Positions 28,421-37,968 of a stretch of 64,000 bases of DNA are shown one piece after another (position 1 is the first letter of the stretch; every line of letters begins with the position of its first letter). The stretch is taken from positions 1 through 64,000 of the forward strand of contig CAMCFN010000002.1 of the NCBI GenBank assembly GCA_945874145.1, given 5' to 3'. Origin of the DNA: Akkermansia muciniphila (lineage in GTDB: Bacteria; Verrucomicrobiota; Verrucomicrobiia; Limisphaerales; SXTU01). Under the pieces are notes generated by a model, which was not told the DNA's origin, did no database searches, and worked only from the letters and a program-made list of their open reading frames with translations. Position numbers and translations under genes: made by a program.

Positions 28421-28518
28421 GAGCGCGGCTTTCAGGCCGCTGCAGAGCCGACTGGCAACGGGCGCTCGCAGCACCACTGCCTGACGCAGGTTTCTGCAGC
28501 CTGAAGGCCGCGCTGCTC
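28421..28518. repeat. Imperfect inverted repeat element (GAGCGCGGCTTTCAGGCCGCTGCAG / CTGCAGCCTGAAGGCCGCGCTGCTC)
   Basis: 25-bp arms; related GCGGCCTGAAGGCCGCG motif also near 25589. Confidence 0.55.
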
Positions 28519-28540
28519 GCCGACGCTCCCCAGTCGGCGC

Positions 28541-29293
28541 TCAGTAAGTCGCCCGGCCGCCGGAGAGATCGAAGACGCTGCCGGTGCTGAACGAGCAGTC
28601 ATCCGAGCACAGCCAGGCGACCATGGCGGCCGCCTCGTCCACTTTGCCAAAGCGGCCCATCGGAATCTTCGAGAGCATGTAGTCGATGTGGAATTGCGCC
28701 ACCTGCTTGAGGATGTCCGTCTGGATGACGGCCGGCGTGATGCAGTTTACCAGAATGCCTTCCTTGGCGAGTTCCTTGCCGAGGGACTTGGTTAGGCCAA
28801 TGACGGCAGCTTTCGCCGCGCTATAGTGGGAGGCGGCGGGGTTGCCTTCCTTCCCGGCAATGCTCGCGATGTTGACGATGCGGCCGTAGTGCTGCTCCAG
28901 CATGATGGGCACGACCGCGCGGCAGACGTAAAAGACGGCGTTGAGATTGGTGTTCACCACGGCGAGCCACTGGTCAGGCGTGTATTCCCAAAGCTTGGCG
29001 TTGGCCCCCGCGATGCCCGCGTTATTCACCAGCAACTCGATGGAGCCAAACTCTTGCTTCGTGGCGGCGGCGGCGGCGGCAACGGCCTCCGGATCGGTGA
29101 GGTCCACTGTTTGCGTGGCGACGGGGCCGATCGCGGAGAGCTTTTCCTGCGCGTCCTTCAACGCCTCTGCGTCGCGGTCCCACAGGCAGACGTGCGCGCC
29201 CGATTGCAGCAGGCGCGTGCTGATGGCGAAGCCGATGCCGCGTGCGCCGCCGGTGACGATTCCGTGCTTTCCCTTCAAGTCGAGTTGGTTCAT
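28541..29293 (-). CDS. SDR family oxidoreductase (FabG-like)
   Basis: GKHGIVTGGARGIGFAIS, NNAGIAG, YSAAKAAVIGLTKSLGKEL. Confidence 0.93.
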   Translation of the reverse strand: MNQLDLKGKHGIVTGGARGIGFAISTRLLQSGAHVCLWDRDAEALKDAQEKLSAIGPVATQTVDLTDPEAVAAAAAATKQEFGSIELLVNNAGIAGANAKLWEYTPDQWLAVVNTNLNAVFYVCRAVVPIMLEQHYGRIVNIASIAGKEGNPAASHYSAAKAAVIGLTKSLGKELAKEGILVNCITPAVIQTDILKQVAQFHIDYMLSKIPMGRFGKVDEAAAMVAWLCSDDCSFSTGSVFDLSGGRATY

Positions 29294-29372
29294 GGGCTGC
29301 TTGGTTAGCGGCTCACGCGGCGGCGGACAAGCAACTTCTCACCCGTGCTGCGTGGCTTGGCCCGGCCGCGCC

Positions 29373-29615
29373 CTACTTTGGATGCAGCGTCGCAGCCAGC
29401 GCCAGTCCGGGGCCCGTGCCTTGGCGCGGCTCATTCGTGGTGAATGAACTGGTCGAAGATCTTCCCTTGCATCTCCGTGGGGAGGCCGCCGCCCGTGGTC
29501 GGCCACGGAGAGGGCCACGTCGTCGCCGGTGGGCATGCCTAGGAGCCTGCGAAAGTCATCTTGGCTGGCGCGGTTGTCGTCCATGACGAGGACGCGCCGG
29601 TCGGGGGGGGGGCAT
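29373..29615 (-). pseudogene. Decayed receiver/histidine kinase relic
   Basis: RVLVMDDNRASQDDFRRLLG in one frame, GGGLPTEMQGKIFDQFIHHE after a 1-nt shift, GTGPGLALAATLHPK in a further frame. Confidence 0.7.
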
Positions 29616-29635
29616 GCGGGCAGCGTTCAGGGTGG

Positions 29636-30370
29636 TCAGGGAGCGCTGGGCGGGCTCGGTGGTGGTTGCTGGGCGTCTAGGAACTCCAGGGCATACCGGG
29701 GTGGGAGGCCAGCCAGCTTCGCCAGCTCATCGACTTCCTTCTTCAATTCGATCATCCGCAACTCCCGCCCCACGGTGAGGCGGTTGAACTGCTCCATTAA
29801 CGCCGCGTGGCGTTGGAGCACTTCCGCAGCCTGCTTACGCTCGGTGATGTCCAGCAGCGCCGCCCGGCACTCATGTCCGTCCGGGGAGCGCAAGCCCTCC
29901 ACCTGCACCACGCGCGACACTGTGCCTTCATGCGACAGCCGCAGCTCGCAGCTCTGCTTGACCTCGCTGGCCAGGACACGCACGAGGAAATTCCTGAACA
30001 CGCCCCGGTCCGCCTCCGCCACGAACTCCCAAAAGCCCCGGCCCATCAGCCGCCCGCGCGCTATGCCCAGCAGCGTTGCCCCGAGGAAATTCATCGCGTG
30101 GACAGTGCCCTCGGGTGTGAAGGTGAAGTAGCCCACCGGCGCAAAGTCGTAGAGCTCCGTGTAGCGCTCCAAGAGCTCAGCGGATTGAAGCTGCGCCGCG
30201 CGCAGTTCCTCATTCTGCATCTCCAGCTCGATCTGGTGGACTTCGAACTCATGCTGGAGCCGCCGCAGGTCCGGCTCGTTCAGCGCCGGACGGGTTGCGG
30301 ACTGCTCTTTCAGTCGCGCCTCCGCCGCGTGCCGCAAGGCGACCGAGTCGATGGCAGGTTTAGGTTTCAT
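29636..30370 (-). CDS. PAS domain protein without kinase or output domain
   Basis: ERYTELYDFAPVGYFTFTPEGTVHAMNFLGATLLG ... ALLDITERKQAAEVL. Confidence 0.85.
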   Translation of the reverse strand: MKPKPAIDSVALRHAAEARLKEQSATRPALNEPDLRRLQHEFEVHQIELEMQNEELRAAQLQSAELLERYTELYDFAPVGYFTFTPEGTVHAMNFLGATLLGIARGRLMGRGFWEFVAEADRGVFRNFLVRVLASEVKQSCELRLSHEGTVSRVVQVEGLRSPDGHECRAALLDITERKQAAEVLQRHAALMEQFNRLTVGRELRMIELKKEVDELAKLAGLPPRYALEFLDAQQPPPSPPSAP

Positions 30371-30520
30371 CAGCTACGTAGCGATACTTCAAGCGAGGGG
30401 GGAACCACACGCAAATAAGCGGCAACTTAGTAGTTCACCTGAGCCAGCCCGCTCGCGGCCGGCGGCACCAGCAGGCGACGAAGCGCCTCCCCTCTCCCAC
30501 GCAGGGCGAGGGGAGCGCGG

Positions 30521-31210
30521 TCAGTGGCTGGCGCTGGATTGTGACTCCATCCAGCAGACGGCGTAGTGAACCAGTTCGGGGCTCGTGGTGAGCTTGAGCT
30601 TGGCCTTGATGTTCACGCGGTGGACTTCCACGGTCTTGACGCTGAGGTGGAGCTGGTCGGCGATTTCCTTGGTGCTACGGCCCTGGCCGATGAGCTGGAA
30701 GACCTCAAATTCGCGGTCGGAAAGGTTTTCCGGCGAGGCAGACGCCCCGGCGCGGTGCCCGGTGAACACGTCCATGATGCGCGCCGACATCTTCTCACTG
30801 ACGGAGACCCTGCCCTCCAGCACGGTGCGGATGGCTGCCATGATGCGCTTGCCGCCCTCCTGCTTCATCACGTAGCCGCGCGCGCCGGCGCGCAGCACGC
30901 GCTCGGCGTAGAGCGATTCGTCGTGCATCGAGATGACCAGCACGGCAAGGCCGGGCGCGAACGCCTGAATGTCCTTGATGGCTTCGAGGCCGCTCTTGCC
31001 GGGGAGGGAGATGTCCATGAGCACGAGATCAGGCCGGAGAGTTTCGATGGCCTGCATGGCCTTGCGGGCGTCGTCGGCCTGGGCGCAAACGGCGAGATCG
31101 GGCTGGGCGGTGATGAGCGCGACGAGGCCGTCGCGCATCATCGGGTGGTCGTCCACGATGAGGATGTGCTTCCGCGCGGTGGCGGTGGCGTGCTTCTTTT
31201 TGGGGTTCAT
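30521..31210 (-). CDS. NarL/LuxR-type response regulator
   Basis: HILIVDDHPMMRDGL receiver; C-terminal LSDREFEVFQLIGQGRSTKEIADQLHLSVKTVEVHRVNIKAKL. Confidence 0.95.
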   Translation of the reverse strand: MNPKKKHATATARKHILIVDDHPMMRDGLVALITAQPDLAVCAQADDARKAMQAIETLRPDLVLMDISLPGKSGLEAIKDIQAFAPGLAVLVISMHDESLYAERVLRAGARGYVMKQEGGKRIMAAIRTVLEGRVSVSEKMSARIMDVFTGHRAGASASPENLSDREFEVFQLIGQGRSTKEIADQLHLSVKTVEVHRVNIKAKLKLTTSPELVHYAVCWMESQSSASH

Positions 31211-32655
31211 GGGGCGGATTCCTTCTTCGCGAGTGAGGTGGGCTGGTGGACCGAGCACGCGACGGTGGTGCCTTCAGACTCGCCACGTTGCACGATGACG
31301 GAGCCGCCGATCATCCCGGCGCGATACTGCATGATGCGCAGGCCCGCACCCGAGCGGGGCGGGGTGGCCGGGATGCCGCAGCCATTGTCCTTCACGGCGA
31401 GGAAGACGCGGTTGGCCTCGGCGGCGAGGCCGATCTCGATGCGGCGGGCCTTGCCGTGCTTGAGGGCGTTCGCCACGGCCTCCTGGGCGATGCGATACAG
31501 GTGCGTGGCGGTGGCGTTCTCATGGATCTGCACGGGGCGATCACAGCGGAAGCGGCAGTCCACGCCGAAAATCTGCGCGGTGGCATGTGCCAGCTCCTGA
31601 AGCGCGGACATCAGCCCCTCAGATTCCAAAACCACGGGGCACAAGCCGTGCGCGAGCATCCGCGTCTGGGCGATGACTTTCAGCAGGTGCCCGGCGATGT
31701 TGCCGGCCTGGGTGGAATGCGGTTTCGACTTGCGCGCCAGGGACTGCGCGAGCACTTGGCTCATCAATTCAATGCCGGCTAGCTGCTGGCAGATGCCATC
31801 GTGCAAGTCCTGGCCGATGCGCTGTTGCTCCCGTTCGCTGATGTTGAGCACCTCCTGCTCCAGCCGGCGGCGCTCGGTGATGTCGAGCATCGTGCCGACG
31901 AGCTTGCGCGGCTGGTCGCCGCTGAGGACAAGCTGGCTGGCGCTCTGGACGTGCCGCACCTCGCCGCCCGGGCGGAGGATGCGATACTCGAACCGCCACC
32001 CTTGCGCGGCGCGGATGCCCGCCTCAATGGTCGCCCGCGCGCGGTCCCGGTCAGCGGGGTGGACGTGATGGTTGAAGAAGTCATCCGACAATGGTTCCAG
32101 CGCGCCCGGCTCCACCCCAAGGATGCGGAACAGCTCGTCGGACCAGCGGGCCTTGCTGGGCATGGTCAGCTCAATCTCGTAACCGCCGAGGTGCGCGATC
32201 TGCTGGGCCGTGGCGAGCATGGCTTCGCTGCGGCGGAGCGCCTCCTCGGTGGCGGCGAGCCGGTGGTCGCGCTCGATTTGCGCCAGCGCGCGTTGGACGA
32301 CGGCGGGGAGGTGTTCGAGGAACTGGGCGTCCTTGACCACATAGTCCAGCGCTCCGCGCTTCATCATGTCCACGGCCACCCGCTCGTCGCCCTGGCCGGT
32401 GATGACGAGGAAGGGGGTGGTTTGCCCGAGCCTTTCGAGCTGACTGATAAATTCGGGGGCCTCGATGTCCTGAAGCTTGAGATCGAGCAGGAGCAGCGTG
32501 GGCCGGTGCTGGCCCAGCCACAGGAGGGCGTCCCGCCCGGACGTGGCGGAGGCGGTCGTGTAGCCAGCGCGCGTGAGGCCACGCTCCATGAGCCGGCCCA
32601 GTCCCAGATCGTCATCCACCACCAGGATTGTGCTCGGTTGGGGTGGCTCGGCCAT
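31207..32655 (-). CDS. Receiver-PAS-HisKA_3 (NarX-type) histidine kinase
   Basis: STILVVDDDLGLGRLMERGL; ALLDITERRRLEQEVL-like PAS end; QQRIGQDLHDGICQQLAGIELMSQ H-box; HATPase NGCGIPATPPRSGAGLRIMQYRAGMIGG. Confidence 0.93.
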   Translation of the reverse strand: MAEPPQPSTILVVDDDLGLGRLMERGLTRAGYTTASATSGRDALLWLGQHRPTLLLLDLKLQDIEAPEFISQLERLGQTTPFLVITGQGDERVAVDMMKRGALDYVVKDAQFLEHLPAVVQRALAQIERDHRLAATEEALRRSEAMLATAQQIAHLGGYEIELTMPSKARWSDELFRILGVEPGALEPLSDDFFNHHVHPADRDRARATIEAGIRAAQGWRFEYRILRPGGEVRHVQSASQLVLSGDQPRKLVGTMLDITERRRLEQEVLNISEREQQRIGQDLHDGICQQLAGIELMSQVLAQSLARKSKPHSTQAGNIAGHLLKVIAQTRMLAHGLCPVVLESEGLMSALQELAHATAQIFGVDCRFRCDRPVQIHENATATHLYRIAQEAVANALKHGKARRIEIGLAAEANRVFLAVKDNGCGIPATPPRSGAGLRIMQYRAGMIGGSVIVQRGESEGTTVACSVHQPTSLAKKESAP

Positions 32656-32657
32656 GC

Positions 32658-33119
32658 TCAGGGCTTCCCGTTGATGTCCGGCACCTGCACGAGGGCGACA
32701 AAAACCCCCATCTGCTTGATGGTCTCGGCGAAGTGCGCGTAGTCCACCGGCTTGACGATGTAGTTGTTGCACCCGAGCTCGTGGCAGCGGGCCACTTCGC
32801 GCGGGTCTTCGGTGGTGGTGAGCATGATGATGGGCAGCTTCCGCAGGCTGGGATCCTCCTTGGTTTGGCGGAGCACTTCCACGCCGTCCACCTTCGGCAT
32901 GCGGATGTCCAGGAGCAGCAGATACGCCGTGTCGGTCTGGCGTTGCCGGCCGGGGCCGCGGCGAAAGAGGAAATCAAGGATTTGCTGGCCATCCACAAAA
33001 CGTTGGATGGTGTTATGCAGGCCGGCGCGCCGGAGGTTCTTCTCGATGAGGAGCGCGTGTCCGTCGTCGTCATCCGCGATGAGGAGCACCACTTCCTTGG
33101 TCATACAGGCATTGTTCAT
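32658..33119 (-). CDS. Single-domain response regulator (Rcp1-like)
   Basis: VVLLIADDDDGHALLIEKNLRRAG, LLLDIRMPKVDGVEVLRQTKEDPSLRKLPIIMLTTTEDPREVARCHELGCNNYIVKPVDY. Confidence 0.92.
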   Translation of the reverse strand: MNNACMTKEVVLLIADDDDGHALLIEKNLRRAGLHNTIQRFVDGQQILDFLFRRGPGRQRQTDTAYLLLLDIRMPKVDGVEVLRQTKEDPSLRKLPIIMLTTTEDPREVARCHELGCNNYIVKPVDYAHFAETIKQMGVFVALVQVPDINGKP

Positions 33120-33247
33120 GGTCGGCGTGTTTTGTAAGTATTCTGCTCCACAACCGCCGGGCAAGCCCGTTCTCCCCCGGCTCCGGGCCGGGGACAGACT
33201 GCGGTGCCTTAAGCGACCCAGTCACGCCGCCGCATTTCCGTGGTGAC

Positions 33248-34654
33248 CTACTCCAGCGCTTTTTTCCAACGGGTGAGTTGGCGGGCGACTTCCTTGGTGC
33301 CTGGGGCACCGGTGAGGTTGCGGCGCGACATCGCTTGGCCAAGATTAAAGCAGTCTTTTGCGTCCGGACCAAAGGCAGCGTTCAGCCCTTTCAGTTCGGC
33401 ACTCGTCAGTTCGCCCAGGGGCTTGCCCAGCTTTTCCGCGAGGGCCACGGCGGCACCGACTGCATGATGGGCGTGGCGGAAGGGCATCCCTTGCCGCACC
33501 AGATAATCGGCCAAATCCGTCGCCAGCAGCGCGGAGTCGCTCGCGGCGGTGGCGCAGGCGGCCTCGTTCACGCTGGTGTGCCGCAGCATCGCGGCGGTGA
33601 GGCGGGCGCTGGCGCGCACGGTGTCCACCGTGTCAAACAGCCGCTCCTTGTCCTCCTGTAGGTCGCGGTTGTAGGTCATGGGCAGGCCCTTCAGCAGCGT
33701 GAGCAGGGCGACGAGGTTGCCATACACGCGGCCGGTCTTGCCGCGGGTGAGTTCGGCGATGTCTGGATTCTTCTTTTGCGGCATGAGCGAAGAGCCGGTG
33801 GTGTAGGCGTCAGCAATTTTGATGAAGTTAAATTCGCTGCTGGCCCATAAAATCACGTCCTCGGCCAGTCGGGACAGGTGCAGGGCCACCAGTGCGGACA
33901 GGGCGCAAAATTCCACGGCGAAATCCCGGTCGCAGACGGCATCCATCGAGTTTTGCGTGATCTGCGCGCGGCCTTGCGCATCCACGAAGCCGAGTTGCTG
34001 GGCGACGAACTCGCGGTCCAAGGGCAGCGTGGAGCCGGCAATGGCCCCGCTGCCCAGTGGGCAGACATTCAACCGGTTGAAGCAATCCAGCAGGCGGCCG
34101 TAATCCCGGTCCACCATCTCCACATAGGCCAGCAGGTGGTGCGCGAAAAAGACGGGTTGAGCCCGTTGCAGGTGCGTGTAGCCGGGGATGATCACGTGCG
34201 CGTAGCGGCTGCCCAGCTCCACCAGCGCGCGCTGCAAGTCCCGCAGTTCCCGTGCGAACTCGATGATTTCGTCGCGCAGCCACATGCGCACATCGAGCGC
34301 CACCTGATCGTTGCGCGAGCGGGCGGTGTGGAGCTTGGCCCCGGCGGGGACGCGCTGGGTCAACTCCGCCTCGATGTTCATGTGGACGTCTTCCAGCTCG
34401 GGTTTCCAGGTGAACTTGCCGGCTTCAATCTCCTTCGCGATGGCCACCAGCCCTTTTTCAATCGCCTTCAGCTCGGTGCGGGTGAGCACGCCGATGCGTT
34501 GGAGCATGGCGGCGTGGGCCAGGGAGCCTTGGATGTCATGCCGCCACAGCCGCCAGTCAAAGGAGATGGACTCGGTGAAGCGGGCGACATCCGCGCCGGG
34601 TCCGCTGGTGAAACGGCCGCTGCGGGAGACGGGAACTGGAGACTTCTGACTCAT
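33248..34654 (-). CDS. argH: Argininosuccinate lyase
   Basis: TARSRNDQVALDVRMWLRD, GYTHLQRAQPV, GSSLMPQKKNPD. Confidence 0.97.
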   Translation of the reverse strand: MSQKSPVPVSRSGRFTSGPGADVARFTESISFDWRLWRHDIQGSLAHAAMLQRIGVLTRTELKAIEKGLVAIAKEIEAGKFTWKPELEDVHMNIEAELTQRVPAGAKLHTARSRNDQVALDVRMWLRDEIIEFARELRDLQRALVELGSRYAHVIIPGYTHLQRAQPVFFAHHLLAYVEMVDRDYGRLLDCFNRLNVCPLGSGAIAGSTLPLDREFVAQQLGFVDAQGRAQITQNSMDAVCDRDFAVEFCALSALVALHLSRLAEDVILWASSEFNFIKIADAYTTGSSLMPQKKNPDIAELTRGKTGRVYGNLVALLTLLKGLPMTYNRDLQEDKERLFDTVDTVRASARLTAAMLRHTSVNEAACATAASDSALLATDLADYLVRQGMPFRHAHHAVGAAVALAEKLGKPLGELTSAELKGLNAAFGPDAKDCFNLGQAMSRRNLTGAPGTKEVARQLTRWKKALE

Positions 34655-34771
34655 AAAACGGGGCGCACATTGTTGGTCGACCTGCGGAAAGTCACGCGGG
34701 AAAGCCGCCGCGTTGGCTCACGGGGCACGGCGCGCAACCCGCCGGGTTCCGGTTGATCAACGGAGCCCTTG

Positions 34772-35800
34772 CTACGGCTTGACCACCAGCTTGCCCAGCA
34801 CCTGACGGCTGCGGAGCAGTTCCAGCGCGTTGCTGACGCCGGGCAGCGGAATGACTTGGTGGATGACCGGTTTCAAACGGCCGTCGGCGGCCCATTCCAG
34901 CGTCGTGTTCAAGTCACCACGGTTGCGGCCATAACTGCCGATGAGTCGGTGCTGCTTGACGAAGAAGGGCCACAACTGCATGGGTACCTCGCGTCCGCCG
35001 GTCGCGCCGCAGGTGACCACGGTGCCGCCCCGGGCCAGACAGTGGAACACGGATTGCAACACCACGCCGCCCACATGTTCGATCACCAAGTCCACGCCGC
35101 GCTTGTTGGTCACCTTGCGGACTTCAGCGGGCCAGTCCGCCTTGGATGAATCAACGGCGAACTCCGCGCCCAGCTTGATCGCCAAGTCGCGCTTCACGGG
35201 CGAGGAAGCCGTCGCGACGACGCGGCCACCGAGTTGCTTCGCGATCTGGATGGCGGCCGAACCGACGCCGCTCGACGCACCGACGACCAGCACCCAGTCG
35301 CCGGCCCGGACTTCGGTGCGGTCGGTGAGCATGTGCATCGCCGTGCTGCCGGCCAGCGTGAGTGCGGCGGAAGTTTCAAAGCTCAGTGCCTCCGGCAGCG
35401 CCACGATGCAGCGGGCCGGCACCCGCACCTTCTCGGCAAAACCCCCGTCACACTGGATGCCCAGCAGTTTGGCGTTCAGGCAGATGGAGTCCTCCCCGCG
35501 CAGGCAGAATTCGCACGCGCCGCAGAAGAGGTTGGACTGCACGGCCACCCGGTCGCCGACGCGCCACTGGTCTACATCCTCGCCGAGCGCGATGATTTCA
35601 CCGGCGACCTCCGACCCGCCGATGCGCGGCAGAGCGATGGGCATGGGCAGATCGCCTTGCTCCAGCCAAAGGTCCAGATGGTTCACCCCGCAGGCGCGCA
35701 CGCGCACAATGACTTCATCGGCGCCGGGCACGGGATCGGGAACGTCGCCAAACTGGAACTGGCCGGGCGTGCCGTGGGTGAGAAGCTGAACGGCTTTCAT
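34772..35800 (-). CDS. Zinc-binding alcohol dehydrogenase/quinone reductase-like (MDR) protein
   Basis: MKAVQLLTHGTPGQFQFGDVPDPVPGADEVIVRVRACGVNHLDLW; Cys cluster FCGACEFCLRGEDSIC; VVGASSGVGSAAIQIAK. Confidence 0.9.
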   Translation of the reverse strand: MKAVQLLTHGTPGQFQFGDVPDPVPGADEVIVRVRACGVNHLDLWLEQGDLPMPIALPRIGGSEVAGEIIALGEDVDQWRVGDRVAVQSNLFCGACEFCLRGEDSICLNAKLLGIQCDGGFAEKVRVPARCIVALPEALSFETSAALTLAGSTAMHMLTDRTEVRAGDWVLVVGASSGVGSAAIQIAKQLGGRVVATASSPVKRDLAIKLGAEFAVDSSKADWPAEVRKVTNKRGVDLVIEHVGGVVLQSVFHCLARGGTVVTCGATGGREVPMQLWPFFVKQHRLIGSYGRNRGDLNTTLEWAADGRLKPVIHQVIPLPGVSNALELLRSRQVLGKLVVKP

Positions 35801-35912
35801 GGCGGCAGGATTGAAGCGCGGCTGGACCTGGCTTATCAAGCGTGGAAAGTGATCGTGAAAGATGATTGTCGGCGGGGGTGAGTTAGATTCAGATTCGACC
35901 GACTCGTTTCCC

Positions 35913-37943
35913 ATGAACTCTTTTGCGTCTGGCTGTTGCTGCGTGGCGGGTTTGCTGTTGGTCCTGTGTTTCTCCAAGGCCGAGGCTGCCGCGCCTCCCC
36001 CGCAGCTCGAACGCCTCAAATACAACAATCCCGGCTTGGTCGTGGACCTCGGCGTCGGGCTGTGGGCGTGGCCGCTGCCGATGGACTTTGATGGCGATGG
36101 CGACCTCGACCTCGTCGTGAACTGCCCAGACAAGCCTTACAACGGCGTTTACTTCTTCGAGAACGTCAGCGGCGACACCGCGAAGAACAAAATGCCCGTG
36201 TTCAAACCGGGCCGGCGCATCAGCAAGGGAATGCAGAACGTCCAAGTCAGCTATGTCGGCGGGAAGCCTCTCGTGCTCTCACCGGGCAATGCACACCCGG
36301 ACTTCCTCAAGACCGGCCTCGACAAGGGGGTGAAGCTGCCGCTACCCGCAAACATCCACCCGAACAAGGTCCGCGCGAACATGTGGCGCTCGGTGGATTA
36401 CGACGGCGACGGCAAACAAGATTTGATCATCGGCGTCGGCGACTGGACGGAATACGTGTGGGACAATGCCTACAATGCAAACGGCCAGTGGACCAACGGG
36501 CCGCTGCGTGGGTTCGTGTATTTCGCGCGTTGCACCGGCACGGCGGAGAAGCCGGCTTACGACCAGCCGATGAAAATCATGGTGGGCGACAAGCCTTTGG
36601 AAACTTTCGGCTGGCCGTCGCCGAACTGCGCAGACTTCGATGGCGATGGTGACCTAGACTTGCTCTGCGGCGAGTTCCTCGACGGGTTCACCTACTTCGA
36701 GAATGTCGGCACGCGCACCGCACCGAAGTATGCGGCGGGGCGGCGTTTGACGGTGCCTGCGGATTACAAGGGACCGCAGTATCCCGGCGCTTGGCTGGCG
36801 ACGAAGGAGGCGGCGAAGCTCCCCGGCTCACCACGCCCGCTCACGATGGACTTGCAGATGATTACGCCGACAGTGATTGACTGGGACAAGGACGGCGACC
36901 TCGACCTCATCGTCGGCGACGAGGACGGGCGCGTGGCGTTCATCGAGAACACGGGCAAGTTCACCGCCGACCGCACGCCGCAATTCCTTCCGCCGCGCTA
37001 CTTCCAGCAGGAGGCCGATGACGTGAAGTTCGGCGCGCTCGCCACGCCCGTCGGCTTCGATTGGGACGGCGACGGCGACACGGACATCATCTGTGGCAAC
37101 ACCGCTGGCTACATCGCCTTCTTCGAGAATCTCAGCGGGCCGCGCGTCGAGAAGCCCAAGTGGGCCGCACCGAAGTTGCTTGAAGCGGGCGGCAAGGTCA
37201 TTCGCCCGATGGCCGGCTACAACGGCAGCATCCAAGGCCCGTGCGAGGCGAAGTGGGGTTACACCACGCAGACCGTGGCGGACTGGGACGGCGACGGTTT
37301 GCCCGACCTCCTCGTCAATTCCATCCTCGGCAAAGTGGAGTGGTATCGGAACATCGGCACGCGCAAGTCGCCGAAGCTCGCTGCCGCGCAGCCTGTCGAG
37401 GTGGAGTGGAACGGCGCGCAGCCCAAGCTCAGTTACGGCTGGCTGCGGCCCGAGGGCAAAGCGCTCCTCACACAATGGCGCACCACACCAGTCGCGGTGG
37501 ACTGGAACCAGGATGGCTTGATGGACCTCGTGATGCTGGACCAGGCGGGCTACCTCGCGTTCTTCGAGCGGGCGAAGCGCGACGGCAAACTGATGTTGCT
37601 CCCGCCCCAACGCGTCTTGTGCGACGCGAAGGGCCAGCCGCTCCTCTTGAGCAATGGCCTCGCCGGCAAGAGCGGTCGTCGGAAACTCAGCGTCGTGGAC
37701 TGGGACGGCGACGGCCAACTCGACCTCCTGTTGAACTCCTCGAACGCCAACCTCCTTCACCAAGTGGACGCGCGCGAGGGCAAGTGGTTCTTCAAGGACA
37801 TGGGCGCGCTCGTGCAGCAGAACATTGAGGGCCACGACGTCAGCCCGACCACGGTGGACTTCAACGGCGACGGCGTGCCCGATTTCCTTGGCGGCGCGGA
37901 GGACGGGCGGTTTTACTACCTGCGAAACCCGCGCACGCGCTGA
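35913..37943 (+). CDS. Secreted FG-GAP/VCBS repeat protein
   Basis: Repeated DxDGDGDLDL motifs and signal peptide. Confidence 0.88.
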   Translation: MNSFASGCCCVAGLLLVLCFSKAEAAAPPPQLERLKYNNPGLVVDLGVGLWAWPLPMDFDGDGDLDLVVNCPDKPYNGVYFFENVSGDTAKNKMPVFKPGRRISKGMQNVQVSYVGGKPLVLSPGNAHPDFLKTGLDKGVKLPLPANIHPNKVRANMWRSVDYDGDGKQDLIIGVGDWTEYVWDNAYNANGQWTNGPLRGFVYFARCTGTAEKPAYDQPMKIMVGDKPLETFGWPSPNCADFDGDGDLDLLCGEFLDGFTYFENVGTRTAPKYAAGRRLTVPADYKGPQYPGAWLATKEAAKLPGSPRPLTMDLQMITPTVIDWDKDGDLDLIVGDEDGRVAFIENTGKFTADRTPQFLPPRYFQQEADDVKFGALATPVGFDWDGDGDTDIICGNTAGYIAFFENLSGPRVEKPKWAAPKLLEAGGKVIRPMAGYNGSIQGPCEAKWGYTTQTVADWDGDGLPDLLVNSILGKVEWYRNIGTRKSPKLAAAQPVEVEWNGAQPKLSYGWLRPEGKALLTQWRTTPVAVDWNQDGLMDLVMLDQAGYLAFFERAKRDGKLMLLPPQRVLCDAKGQPLLLSNGLAGKSGRRKLSVVDWDGDGQLDLLLNSSNANLLHQVDAREGKWFFKDMGALVQQNIEGHDVSPTTVDFNGDGVPDFLGGAEDGRFYYLRNPRTR

Positions 37944-37968
37944 ACTCGTAGTCACCATTGCACCCGAC

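Noticed and set aside
28211-28477. 88-aa minus-strand ORF with EFRVYSLGQDNFRTSLAYLQRP...
   Set aside because: Possible gene remnant, but overlaps the inverted-repeat element and I cannot assign a family.
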